Shown here one piece after another: positions 47,533 through 55,126 of a stretch of DNA of 64,000 nt. A program made the translations under genes and the position numbers. The stretch's first letter is position 1. Each line of letters opens with the position of its first letter. Source of the DNA: Oceanobacillus timonensis (GTDB lineage Bacteria > Bacillota > Bacilli > Bacillales > Amphibacillaceae); NCBI RefSeq assembly GCF_900166635.1, contig NZ_LT800497.1, forward strand, positions 2,714,344 through 2,778,343, given 5' to 3'. The notes beneath the pieces were generated by a model. The model did no database searches and was not told the DNA's origin. It was given only the letters and a program-made list of their open reading frames with translations.

Positions 47533-47813
47533 TTTACGATGCTGAGCTGTCTTTGGGAAAATAGCCATAGGTAGCGTTCCTACCAAGGGATTGTTCCGAT
47601 TTCTCCTGTTGCCCCAAGCTAACACTTGGGTGTCTTCCAATTAGAGAGTGTTGCCCTGGCCCTGTGTTATAGACCTACACGTTGACTGTTTCCCGGTCAG
47701 TTAGCCCTCCCGCAAAGCAGAAGGAGGCTCATGCACTGCTGACTCCCGGTGTATTCCAATAGCTCGCAAGGCTGTCGTTCATAGGTTTCCCAGGGACATC
47801 TCAGCATCGTAGG
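47533..47813 (+). ncRNA. Candidate IS110 bridge RNA, structured domain 2
   Basis: About 280 bases upstream of the transposase are closed by a long helix: TTTACGATGCTGAG (47533-47546) pairs with CTCAGCATCGTAGG (47800-47813), 12 Watson-Crick plus two G-U pairs. A second helix follows inside, TGTCTTTGGGAAA (47548-47560) with TTTCCCAGGGACA (47786-47798), 13 pairs including two G-U. AGCC (47563) can meet GGCT (47770). IS110 elements of the IS110 group encode a bridge RNA in exactly this place, whose internal loops pair with target and donor DNA. The transposase ribosome site follows 20 bases later. Confidence 0.65.
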
Positions 47814-47848
47814 CGCTACATCATCATAAACCAAAGGAGGTGATTCCT

Positions 47849-49105
47849 ATGACTTCTCCCTTGTTCGTCGGAATTGACGTAAGCAGTAAGCATAACGTCG
47901 TCTGTTGCTTAACCCGGGACGAAGTGAAACGGCCTCTGAGCCGATTTACCATTACCAACAATCGTCCCGGCATTCAAGAATTGAAAGACCGTATTTCCAA
48001 ACTCGTCAAAAAACATGGGTTTGAACAGGTTTTATTCGGTCTGGAACACACCGGAAGCTATTCGACGCACACGGCTATCTATTTGCAGCAGCACCTGGAC
48101 TTTGGCGTATCAGATAAATTGGTTTACGCATTGAATCCTAGCCTTATCAAAGAATTCAAAAAAGCGAATTTTCTCGATGCTCCCAAAAACGACCGGGTGG
48201 ATGCCTGGTATATTGCCGCAAAACTTCGTGCAGGTAATTTACCGCATCCTTATACGTGGAGCGAGCCACAAATGGCTCTACAGCGACTGACACGTGCACG
48301 ATATCATTTGATGCAGGATTTAACACGGGAGAGCAACTTTCTCCTGACAAACCTGTATTTAAAGTTCAGCGACTATACCATCGCTGGACCGTTTAAACAA
48401 AACACGCTCGGCGTAACGTCCATGGCCGTCATGGAAGAGTTTACTTCCGTTGAAGAACTCGTTGATATCTCATTGGACGAGCTCATTACCTTTTTGGTGC
48501 ACCATGGAAAAAATCGATTCGATGATCCCGAAGCCGTTGCCCGTTCCTTAAAAAAGGCAGCACGGTCTTCTTATCGGCTATCTGACTCCATGGCAGATTC
48601 GGTCAACTTAGCGATGGCATCCAGTATCCGGGTTATTCGCGCTATTCAGCAGGAATTAAAGGTCTTGAAAAAAGCCATTATGGATCATTTAGAAACCATC
48701 CCACAAACGCTGGATACAGTCCCGGGAATTGGTCCGATTTTCGCTTCTGGTATCCTGGCCGAAGTAGACATTCATCAATTCCAAAAACAGCAGCAGCTGG
48801 CTAAATTCGGCGGAATTGCCTGGAACCAGTCGCAATCCGGTGATTTTACTGCCAATCGAACCCGGCTGATTCAATCGGGGAACCGCTATCTCAAGTACTA
48901 CCTCTTTGAGGCCGCAAACAGTGTTCGGGTGCATGACCCTGTTTTTGCCCAGTACTATGCGAAAAAGCGGGAAGAACCAAAAGAATTTGCCAACAAACGT
49001 GCCCTTGCGCTTACAGCTCGAAAACTTGTGCGGTTGATCTTTTATCTGCTGAAGAACAACCAAATTTATCATCCAGAAGGAGGGATGCCACAAAATCATA
49101 AATAG
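47849..49105 (+). CDS. IS110-family transposase (DEDD recombinase)
   Basis: The 418-residue protein has an N-terminal RuvC-like DEDD domain: G-I-D-V-S with Asp10, L-E-H-T-G-S-Y with Glu66, and K-N-D-R-V-D-A with Asp115 and Asp118. The C-terminal Transposase_20 domain has the helix-hairpin-helix V-P-G-I-G-P-I-F-A-S and G-I-A-W-N-Q-S-Q-S-G, whose Ser330 matches the catalytic serine. The ATG is chosen because AAAGGAGG lies eight bases before it. A GTG three codons upstream falls in the ribosome site. AAAGGAGGTGAT (47833-47844) is fully complementary to the 16S rRNA 3' end, an unusually strong signal for a transposase. Confidence 0.93.
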   Translation: MTSPLFVGIDVSSKHNVVCCLTRDEVKRPLSRFTITNNRPGIQELKDRISKLVKKHGFEQVLFGLEHTGSYSTHTAIYLQQHLDFGVSDKLVYALNPSLIKEFKKANFLDAPKNDRVDAWYIAAKLRAGNLPHPYTWSEPQMALQRLTRARYHLMQDLTRESNFLLTNLYLKFSDYTIAGPFKQNTLGVTSMAVMEEFTSVEELVDISLDELITFLVHHGKNRFDDPEAVARSLKKAARSSYRLSDSMADSVNLAMASSIRVIRAIQQELKVLKKAIMDHLETIPQTLDTVPGIGPIFASGILAEVDIHQFQKQQQLAKFGGIAWNQSQSGDFTANRTRLIQSGNRYLKYYLFEAANSVRVHDPVFAQYYAKKREEPKEFANKRALALTARKLVRLIFYLLKNNQIYHPEGGMPQNHK

Positions 49106-49291
49106 ATTTTTATCGCCCTTTTTCTTTCACCTATTAATTTGTTTATATGGTATAAAATGTAAACAAATTAGGGTGGGTTTAGTTTCCTATTGCCTTTTTT
49201 AGCTGTATTGGCACGAATGAAGTAGGTTTTTAAAAATCAGTGCTTGACATTATACCGCTGCTCTCATCCATTAATGTTTCTGCTATCATTC

Positions 49292-49320
49292 AGTATACAA
49301 TAAATGATAACAATTCTCAA
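49292..49320 (-). promoter_or_regulatory. Minus-strand sigma-A promoter with overlapping Fur-like box
   Basis: TTGAGA and TATACT are exactly 17 bases apart on the minus strand. The bases 49305-49319 (TGATAACAATTCTCA) match the 7-1-7 Fur box at 12 of 14 positions and overlap the -35 and spacer. The next minus-strand gene is the oxidoreductase, on the other side of the IS110 element, so the promoter now reads into the back of the element. Confidence 0.55.
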
Positions 49321-49344
49321 TTAAATAGATGAATTATTTTAAAA

Positions 49345-49376
49345 AAACGAAACTTCCTTCAGTGGGAGTTTCGCTT
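49345..49376 (-). terminator. Hairpin with T-run on the minus strand
   Basis: ACGAAACT and AGTTTCGC-type arms pair around TCCTTCAGTGGG. On the minus strand the stem is followed by CGTTTTTTT. No gene ends nearby apart from recA, which has its own terminator, so this may be a leftover of a lost gene. Confidence 0.5.
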
Positions 49377-49415
49377 TATCCCCTACTAAATATGAAAAGA
49401 ATATGTTCGTGGCCC

Positions 49416-49492
49416 CTTGAAGCAGGAGGCTTACAAATGCTCTTCGCCGGGGCGAGTAAGCGCATTCCCCAGTCCCAGCCAATTACACTGCG
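49416..49492. repeat. Degenerate intergenic repeat, right copy
   Basis: It begins CTTGAAGCAGGAGGCTTACA and continues GGGGCGAGTAAGCGCATT. The first part matches 46351 onward and the second part matches GGGACGAGTAAGCGCAGT near 58667. It immediately precedes the recA terminator. Confidence 0.55.
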
Positions 49493-49507
49493 ATGAAACC
49501 ATATGTA

Positions 49508-49537
49508 AAAAACCATAGTGCAATGACTATGGTTTTT
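49508..49537 (-). terminator. recA terminator
   Basis: A 12-base stem (AAAAACCATAGT with ACTATGGTTTTT) has a GCAATG loop and lies six bases after recA. The stem is identical to that at 46576. Confidence 0.92.
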
Positions 49538-49543
49538 AAAACA

Positions 49544-50587
49544 TTAAAGATCCATGCTTTCCTGTTCTTCTTGAGATTTTTCTTCATTTTGTTCCGGTTC
49601 TTTGTCCAGTTCATAATGGTCGCGGATAGCTGTATTGATTTCTTTAAATGTTTCTATATTTTCTTTCAGGAATTGTTTTGCATTCTCTCTTCCCTGACCT
49701 AAGCGGTCTCCATTATAAGAATACCAGGCGCCGCTTTTTTGAACAATATCCAAATCTGTCCCGACATCCAGGACTTCCCCTTCTTTGGAAATACCCTTAC
49801 CATACATAATATCTACTTCCGCCTGTTTGAATGGAGGTGCTACTTTATTTTTTACAACCTTAATACGGGCTTTGTTTCCTACCATCTCATTGCCGACTTT
49901 AAGCGTTTCAGCACGGCGAACTTCCAAGCGCACAGAAGAATAGAATTTTAAAGCCCGGCCGCCAGGAGTTGTTTCCGGATTTCCGAACATTACGCCTACT
50001 TTTTCACGGATTTGGTTGATGAAAACAGCTGTTGTATTGGATTTATTGATAGCTCCTGACAATTTACGGAGCGCCTGTGACATTAATCTGGCCTGCAAGC
50101 CGACATGGGAATCCCCCATCTCTCCTTCAATCTCTGCTTTTGGCACAAGTGCTGCCACAGAATCGACAACAATAATATCTACTGCACCGCTTCGTACAAG
50201 TGCTTCAGCAATCTCTAAAGCCTGTTCTCCTGTATCCGGCTGTGATAATAAAAGTTCATCTATATTCACGCCAAGTGCGCGTGCATAAACAGGGTCAAGT
50301 GCATGCTCGGCATCAATAAAAGCAGCCTGCCCGCCCTGCTTCTGAGCTTCTGCAATCGCATGAAGCGCGACCGTAGTTTTACCGGAAGATTCCGGACCAT
50401 ATATCTCTACTACTCTTCCTCTTGGATAACCGCCAATTCCGAGCGAAACATCCAAAGCCAGTGAACCGCTTGGAATCGTGGCAATCTTTGGTATTTCATT
50501 CTCCCCCATTTTCATAATGGAACCTTTACCAAATTGCTTCTCTATTTGTCTTAAAGCCGTATCTAAAGCTTGTTGTTTATCACTCAC
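49544..50587 (-). CDS. recA: Recombinase RecA
   Basis: RecA forms filaments on single-stranded DNA, pairs homologous strands and triggers LexA self-cleavage. It is also needed for transformation. The 347 residues show Walker [10 protein letters not shown] (64-72), the loop [13 protein letters not shown] and [11 protein letters not shown]. The C-terminal tail is acidic. There is no intein. The start is GTG with AAGGAGG nine bases upstream. A promoter and SOS box lie just upstream. Confidence 0.98.
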   Translation of the reverse strand: MSDKQQALDTALRQIEKQFGKGSIMKMGENEIPKIATIPSGSLALDVSLGIGGYPRGRVVEIYGPESSGKTTVALHAIAEAQKQGGQAAFIDAEHALDPVYARALGVNIDELLLSQPDTGEQALEIAEALVRSGAVDIIVVDSVAALVPKAEIEGEMGDSHVGLQARLMSQALRKLSGAINKSNTTAVFINQIREKVGVMFGNPETTPGGRALKFYSSVRLEVRRAETLKVGNEMVGNKARIKVVKNKVAPPFKQAEVDIMYGKGISKEGEVLDVGTDLDIVQKSGAWYSYNGDRLGQGRENAKQFLKENIETFKEINTAIRDHYELDKEPEQNEEKSQEEQESMDL

Positions 50588-50618
50588 CGAAAATTACCTC
50601 CTTTATCTATCTGTATCT

Positions 50619-50647
50619 ATCATACAATGATTTTTTAGATTTAACAA
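50619..50647 (-). promoter_or_regulatory. Sigma-A promoter of recA
   Basis: On the minus strand TTGTTA and TATGAT are 17 bases apart, about 30 bases before the start codon. Confidence 0.75.
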
Positions 50648-50656
50648 GTAAAAAGA

Positions 50657-50670
50657 CGAATAAATGTTCT
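50657..50670. promoter_or_regulatory. LexA (DinR) SOS box of recA
   Basis: CGAATAAATGTTCT matches CGAAC-N4-GTTCG with one change per half. It sits ten bases upstream of the -35 box, similar to the B. subtilis recA operator CGAATATGCGTTCG. Confidence 0.65.
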
Positions 50671-50781
50671 TGTATTTTCGAGAGGATTTTCTGCTCAAAA
50701 TTTAAAATTATATGCTCCATTACTCTGAAAAAGCAATTTTATGCACCGGGATAACATTGAATCATTAAAATGCATTACCAA

Positions 50782-52032
50782 TTATTTTTTTAAATAGTGA
50801 TATAATAATTCAAAGCCTTTTAAAGCAGCTCTCTCACGGATGTTATTGCGATTTCCTGATAAAAGAATAGCGTTTGATTCTACGATTTCACCCGCATCAC
50901 AAATAGCAATATAAACTTGTCCGACGGGTTTTCCCTCCTGTTTATCAGGTCCGGCCACTCCCGTAAAAGAAATAGCCATCGGCGTCTGCAGTTTCAAAGC
51001 AGTTTGTTCGGCCATCGCTTCTGCACATTCCTTACTCACAACACCATATTTCGAAATCCATTCCGCTGATAAATCCAATAAAGACGATTTCGCAGCTGTC
51101 TGATACGTAATGAAGCTTCCAGCAAATACATTCGAAGCTCCCGCGGCAGATACGAGATTACTAGAAAACAGTCCCCCCGTTAGACTTTCTGCAGCACCAA
51201 TTGTTTTGTTCTGTTCTGTTAATAGCTCAATCACTTTGTTTTCGATTGTCTGTTCATCTTCCCCAAAACAATACTCCCCAACACGTGCTAAAATTTCCTG
51301 CTTCTTATCAGCAACAAGCTTTTGAGCTTCTTCCTTGGATGAAGCACTTGCTGTAACCCGGATAACAACACCTTGATCTTGCGCAAGCGGAGCAATCGTC
51401 GGATTTGTTTGTTCATGAATCATATCGGTTAATTCATGCTCTAAATTTGATTCCCCAATCCCGATAAATTTCAACACCGTGGATTGAATGACCTGCTGCT
51501 TCCCGGTCAGACTTTCTAAAAATGGAAACAGCTCCTCAACAGAAATCTGCTTCATTTCCCGAGGAACACCCGGCAGAAAGAACCAATGTGTACCCTGATA
51601 ATCCACATACATTCCCGGCGCCATGCCAGCGTTATTTTTTAACACACGGGCTCCTTCAAAAACGCGGGCCTGCTTTCGATTATTCGGTGTCATCGTACGA
51701 TTACGCGCTTGGTAGTAACTTTCTATTTTATCCATGGTTATTTTATCTTCTACCAGGGGAAGGTCTGTTAATTGTACAAAGCCTTCCCGTGTCATGTCAT
51801 CTTCTGTCGGCCCTAATCCACCGGTGACAATCACAATATCTGAACGTGATTGCGCGAGACGGAAAGCCTCCTCTACACGATCCAGGTTATCTCCAACCAC
51901 CGTATGGTTATACACATTAATGCCATAAGCAGCTAATTGCTCTGACAGCCACTCTGCATTTGTATTTGCTATTTGTCCTAATAATAATTCTGTACCTACC
52001 GCAACGATTTCTGCTTGATAATTTTTTGTCAT
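50782..52032 (-). CDS. cinA: CinA: nicotinamide-nucleotide amidase / competence-damage protein
   Basis: The 416-residue protein combines an N-terminal MoCF-like domain (V-G-T-E-L-L-L-G-Q near 12-20, V-T-G-G-L-G-P-T-E-D-D near 69-79), known in relatives for ADP-ribose pyrophosphatase activity, with a C-terminal CinA domain (A-A-E-S-L-T-G-G-L near 283). The C-terminal domain removes the amide from nicotinamide mononucleotide. It is upstream of recA, as in many Firmicutes, where it is competence-induced. It overlaps pgsA by four bases. Confidence 0.95.
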   Translation of the reverse strand: MTKNYQAEIVAVGTELLLGQIANTNAEWLSEQLAAYGINVYNHTVVGDNLDRVEEAFRLAQSRSDIVIVTGGLGPTEDDMTREGFVQLTDLPLVEDKITMDKIESYYQARNRTMTPNNRKQARVFEGARVLKNNAGMAPGMYVDYQGTHWFFLPGVPREMKQISVEELFPFLESLTGKQQVIQSTVLKFIGIGESNLEHELTDMIHEQTNPTIAPLAQDQGVVIRVTASASSKEEAQKLVADKKQEILARVGEYCFGEDEQTIENKVIELLTEQNKTIGAAESLTGGLFSSNLVSAAGASNVFAGSFITYQTAAKSSLLDLSAEWISKYGVVSKECAEAMAEQTALKLQTPMAISFTGVAGPDKQEGKPVGQVYIAICDAGEIVESNAILLSGNRNNIRERAALKGFELLYHYLKK

Positions 52033-52607
52033 TTTGAATCCCTCATTATATGCCAGTTTTTAACAAAGTAATCCACTCCGGAAATAATGGTGAATACTAA
52101 AGAAATATATAACATGATTGTGCCAAACGGAAAGCTTATATAAGAAAATGGAAAATTATGAAGCAACAAAGAAGCAATGGCAACCATTTGTGTTGCTGTT
52201 TTCAATTTCCCCATACTTCCGGCAGCCATAACTGTTCCTTCTCCAGCTGCCACGAGTCTTAATCCGGTAACTGCCAGCTCCCTGCTGATAATAATAATGA
52301 CAACCCATGCCGGAGCAAGTTCAATTTCTACTAATAAAATCAAAGCAGCCGACACAAGCAGTTTATCTGCTAAAGGATCCATAAACTTCCCTAAATTGGT
52401 TACCAGATTATATTTTCTTGCATAGTAGCCGTCTACCCAGTCTGTGCCTGCAGCAATTATAAATAGAAGAGCTGCAGCAAAGTGGGCAACAGGTAATGTT
52501 GCATCGCCTATCTCCCAGCTTCCCCATGAAAATGGTACGCTCATCAGTATAATAAAAACAGGTATCATTAAAACACGGGTAAAAGTTAACTTATTTGGTA
52601 AATTCAT
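52029..52607 (-). CDS. pgsA: CDP-diacylglycerol-glycerol-3-phosphate phosphatidyltransferase
   Basis: PgsA makes phosphatidylglycerophosphate, the committed step to phosphatidylglycerol. The 192-residue membrane protein carries the full CDP-alcohol transferase motif D-G-x2-A-R-x8-G-x3-D-x3-D (V-D-G-Y-Y-A-R ... G-K-F-M-D-P-L-A-D, about 58-82) and about five helices. It is essential and sits between rodZ and cinA, as in B. subtilis. Confidence 0.96.
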   Translation of the reverse strand: MNLPNKLTFTRVLMIPVFIILMSVPFSWGSWEIGDATLPVAHFAAALLFIIAAGTDWVDGYYARKYNLVTNLGKFMDPLADKLLVSAALILLVEIELAPAWVVIIIISRELAVTGLRLVAAGEGTVMAAGSMGKLKTATQMVAIASLLLHNFPFSYISFPFGTIMLYISLVFTIISGVDYFVKNWHIMRDSK

Positions 52608-52693
52608 TTTACACCCTCCAATAATTTAAGAAAAACCCGCATAGGCAGTTTTTCCAATACGTTCGCATTTACATATGCTAATGTGCAAGAAGG

Positions 52694-52719
52694 AAACCCT
52701 CCCAGTAAAAGGAGGGTTT
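52694..52719 (-). terminator. Terminator after rodZ
   Basis: A nine-base stem (AAACCCTCC with GGAGGGTTT) with an eight-base loop lies between rodZ and pgsA. The T-tract is interrupted by C residues, so termination may be partial. Confidence 0.6.
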
Positions 52720-52733
52720 ATTTCTTACATCAT

Positions 52734-53642
52734 TTATGATTCATCACTCATCTGCAAATCGATGCGCTGATGAACCGCAGAAGTAGGATATTCTATGTCT
52801 GTTCCATCAATAGAAACAGTCACTGCGGATGAGTTGCCTATATTTAAAGAAATGGTATCTTCTTCCGCCAACTCAATCTCCACCGGGTCTGAATCTGCAT
52901 CAAAATTACCGTTGAATAAATATTCATCATCAGAACCAGTTACTTCCAACCAGCTGTTCTGTTCATCATCTGCAGATTCCAATGTCAATGTTGTGCTGTC
53001 ACTGATATTGGTTACTTCAAGCACAGACGTCGGGGAATTACCTGTTCCTTCTTCAACAACCTCAACGGAGACTTCTCCATTTTCTTCTGTTTCCCCGTCC
53101 GCTTCTTCCGCTCCATCTTCTGTTCCTTCTTCCGCATCTTCAGCAGTATCTGCATCATCGTTTCCGCCTTCTTCACCGGAATCATCAATAATCATACCGC
53201 CATCGTTACTATTGCTATCTTCCGCCGGTTCCCCGTCACTTGGCGATGATGAATTTTGACTCAGGAAAAATATAGCTACTGCAACGATAGCGATCATTAA
53301 TAACACGACTGTTACCGTCGGAATAAGAGATAACGACCGTGATTCTTTATCTGATCTGCTCTCTTTTCTGGTCCGCTGAATCCTGCTGTATTGGACATTC
53401 TCTTCTTCTGTTTCCGGAAGTTCTTCTTTATGATCAGTCATAATATCGTCCGGATCAATTCCTACAGCAGATGCATATTCTTTAATAAATGCACGCGTGT
53501 AGAACTTCCCTGGAAGAATATCAAAATTCCCTTCTTCAATTGCAACCAGGTACCTTTTTTGAATTTTTGTTTTCTCCTGCAGGCTGTCCAAAGAAATATC
53601 CTTCTCCAGCCGTGCTTCTTTTAGTTTTTCACCAACATCCAT
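52734..53642 (-). CDS. rodZ: RodZ-like cell shape protein (YmfM)
   Basis: RodZ links MreB to the membrane and cell-wall synthesis. The 302 residues include an N-terminal helix-turn-helix (about 1-75, L-K-E-A-R-L-E-K-D-I-S-L-D-S-L-Q-E-K-T), one transmembrane helix (about 107-130), an extremely acidic low-complexity linker (about 135-195, Glu/Asp/Gly/Ala) and a C-terminal beta domain (DUF4115-like). The linker's composition fits a halotolerant host. The order ymfK-ymfM-pgsA is conserved. Confidence 0.92.
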   Translation of the reverse strand: MDVGEKLKEARLEKDISLDSLQEKTKIQKRYLVAIEEGNFDILPGKFYTRAFIKEYASAVGIDPDDIMTDHKEELPETEEENVQYSRIQRTRKESRSDKESRSLSLIPTVTVVLLMIAIVAVAIFFLSQNSSSPSDGEPAEDSNSNDGGMIIDDSGEEGGNDDADTAEDAEEGTEDGAEEADGETEENGEVSVEVVEEGTGNSPTSVLEVTNISDSTTLTLESADDEQNSWLEVTGSDDEYLFNGNFDADSDPVEIELAEEDTISLNIGNSSAVTVSIDGTDIEYPTSAVHQRIDLQMSDES

Positions 53643-53666
53643 TTAAAACACCTTCCACCTTTTTGA

Positions 53667-54452
53667 TTAAAACATAGAGAATCCATCTTGAGGCAATCCT
53701 TCATTTTCCACTGTTTCGTAAGTGATTTCCTGACCTTCATGTGTTCTAAGTTCAATAATGTAATCAAAATCTTCCAAGCTGTATCCGGTAGATTGAACAA
53801 AAATATCCGGATGTTCAATCACTTTCACAGCCGGAAGCTGCATAATTTCTCTGATAAGCCGCCAATGCTCCTCTTCATCCATTTTTCTTTTAGAGACAAT
53901 CCCGTCGATAATGTAAATATTGTCCGAATCATATTCTCCTTCTATTAAGCTTTTGCGGACTGTCTGTTTAATCATGGTGCTGGATACAAACAGCCATCGC
54001 TTATTAGCACTGACGCTTGCTGCAACAACAGATTCCGTTTTTCCTACTCTGGGCATTCCCCGTATCCCAATAAGTTTATGCCCTTCCACTTTAAATAATT
54101 CAGCCATAAAGTCAACTAAAAGGCCAAGCTCATCCCGCACAAAACGGATGGTTTTCCGATTATCGTTATCATGGTGGATAAATTTCCCATGACGAACGGT
54201 AATTTTATCACGCAATTTAGGCTTGCGAAGCTTGTGTACTTTAATGGCATCCATTGTTTCTAAAATGTATTTCAGCCTTACGATATTCTCATCATGCTTA
54301 GATAGAATCAGCATTGCTCTGCGGGAATTTTCGACGCCATTAATCATAATAATATTAATTGTCAGCATCCCGAGCAAAGAAGAGATTTCACCCAATAAGC
54401 CCGGACGGTTTTTTAAATTTTCATATTCTAAGTACCATTCAGTTCTATCCAT
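53667..54452 (-). CDS. ymfK: YmfK family protein (DUF3388), ACT-like plus P-loop-like
   Basis: A 261-residue protein of unknown function, conserved in Bacilli between ymfJ and rodZ. The first 70 residues look like an ACT domain (E-N-L-K-N-R-P-G-L-L-G-E-I-S-S-L-L-G). Residues about 127-140 read I-G-I-R-G-M-P-R-V-G-K-T-E-S, a Walker A-like loop, followed by strands ending in L-F-V-S-S-T. No Walker B is obvious. A regulatory nucleotide- or amino-acid-sensing role is possible but not shown. Confidence 0.85.
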   Translation of the reverse strand: MDRTEWYLEYENLKNRPGLLGEISSLLGMLTINIIMINGVENSRRAMLILSKHDENIVRLKYILETMDAIKVHKLRKPKLRDKITVRHGKFIHHDNDNRKTIRFVRDELGLLVDFMAELFKVEGHKLIGIRGMPRVGKTESVVAASVSANKRWLFVSSTMIKQTVRKSLIEGEYDSDNIYIIDGIVSKRKMDEEEHWRLIREIMQLPAVKVIEHPDIFVQSTGYSLEDFDYIIELRTHEGQEITYETVENEGLPQDGFSMF

Positions 54453-54571
54453 AGTAAGCTCCTTTTAGAGAATGTTCAAACAGCTGCCGACACTTGGACA
54501 TCTTATTGAACACGTATTTTAGAAAGAATTATTCAAATCAGGCAACTTAACATGTCGTACTATGTACCATC

Positions 54572-54619
54572 ATATCGAAAAAATGAACCTTCTATTATAA
54601 TATACCATTTTTTCGATAT
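54572..54619. promoter_or_regulatory. Perfect 14-base inverted repeat around a TATAAT box
   Basis: ATATCGAAAAAATG (54572-54585) is mirrored by CATTTTTTCGATAT (54606-54619). The 20-base centre contains ATTATAAT, readable as a -10 box on either strand. It lies about 120 bases upstream of ymfK and could be an operator or a hairpin. The rest of the 54453-54729 gap shows nothing else. Confidence 0.45.
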
Positions 54620-54679
54620 TTCCTAAACTACTAATCCCTTTTTCACCATTCATTTTTTGAAGTTTTTTAAAATCAGAAA

Positions 54680-54711
54680 AGAAGCTATATAGAACATACT
54701 ATACAGCTTCT
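54680..54711 (-). terminator. Terminator after ymfJ
   Basis: AGAAGCTATATAG pairs with CTATACAGCTTCT (one mismatch). On the minus strand it is followed by TTTT. It separates ymfFHIJ from ymfK. Confidence 0.65.
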
Positions 54712-54729
54712 TTCCCTCTTATTCATTAT

Positions 54730-54981
54730 TTAATCATGTTTTTGGACAAGTTTTATCATGGTGCTGGCAAGCGCTTGTTGCTCTTCCTCCGAAGCTGTAC
54801 TCCATAAAGCTTTCAGTACTTCTTCTTCTGGTGTTTTCGCATCCACACTCTCAGCCAGATAATCGCCGACTTCCGCTGCCAAATTTGTCAGGGTATCGTG
54901 ATTAATACCATTTTCTTCAGCCTGCTGCAAACGTCCTTTTAAAAACCCTTTCCATGAATCAAAGTTATCTAATACTGACAT
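54730..54981 (-). CDS. ymfJ: YmfJ family protein (DUF3243)
   Basis: A small soluble helical protein of 83 residues that begins MSVLDNFDSWKGFLKGRLQQAE. This start has GAGGAGG nine bases upstream, whereas the longer frame adds a non-conserved leader. Typical stretch: V-G-D-Y-L-A-E-S-V-D and the end S-T-M-I-K-L-V-Q. Function is unknown. It keeps its place between ymfI and ymfK. Confidence 0.88.
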   Translation of the reverse strand: MSVLDNFDSWKGFLKGRLQQAEENGINHDTLTNLAAEVGDYLAESVDAKTPEEEVLKALWSTASEEEQQALASTMIKLVQKHD

Positions 54982-55126
54982 CAGGACATGCCTCCTCAAA
55001 CATATTCTTAGCAAATGAAGCATCATGATCACTTGCCTGCTGCTGTCCCAGGTAACCGAGATGCAACTATTTTAAAGCACCTATAGTATTTGAGGAATGA
55101 CAGAATTTATACATGTCCTTTCTCCA

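Larger units (their letters stand above)
47429..49130 (+). mobile_element. IS110-family insertion sequence (ends approximate)
   Basis: The element consists of about 420 bases of structured non-coding DNA, the transposase gene and a short right end. IS110 members lack clear terminal inverted repeats and target duplications, so the limits cannot be fixed from one copy. I place the left end at the start of the first hairpin domain and the right end shortly after the stop codon. It interrupts the ancestral recA-rny gap next to a flavin oxidoreductase gene. The transposase looks complete with all catalytic residues, so the element may be active. Confidence 0.75.
49106..49543. other. Intergenic region between IS110 and recA
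   Basis: No gene is visible. From left to right it holds an 11-base perfect inverted repeat (TAATTTGTTTA at 49134-49144 with TAAACAAATTA at 49159-49169), a minus-strand promoter with a Fur-like box (49292-49320), a hairpin (about 49345-49376), a degenerate repeat (49416-49492) and the recA terminator. Confidence 0.6.

Noticed and set aside
47533..47813. Group II intron or IS200/605-type omega RNA as explanation of the structured leader
   Set aside because: No reverse transcriptase or TnpB/TnpA is encoded; the adjoining protein is a DEDD IS110 recombinase with all catalytic residues.
49243..49254. Plus-strand promoter TTGACATTATAC near 49.25 kb
   Set aside because: No acceptable -10 box at 16-18 bases and no plus-strand gene downstream.
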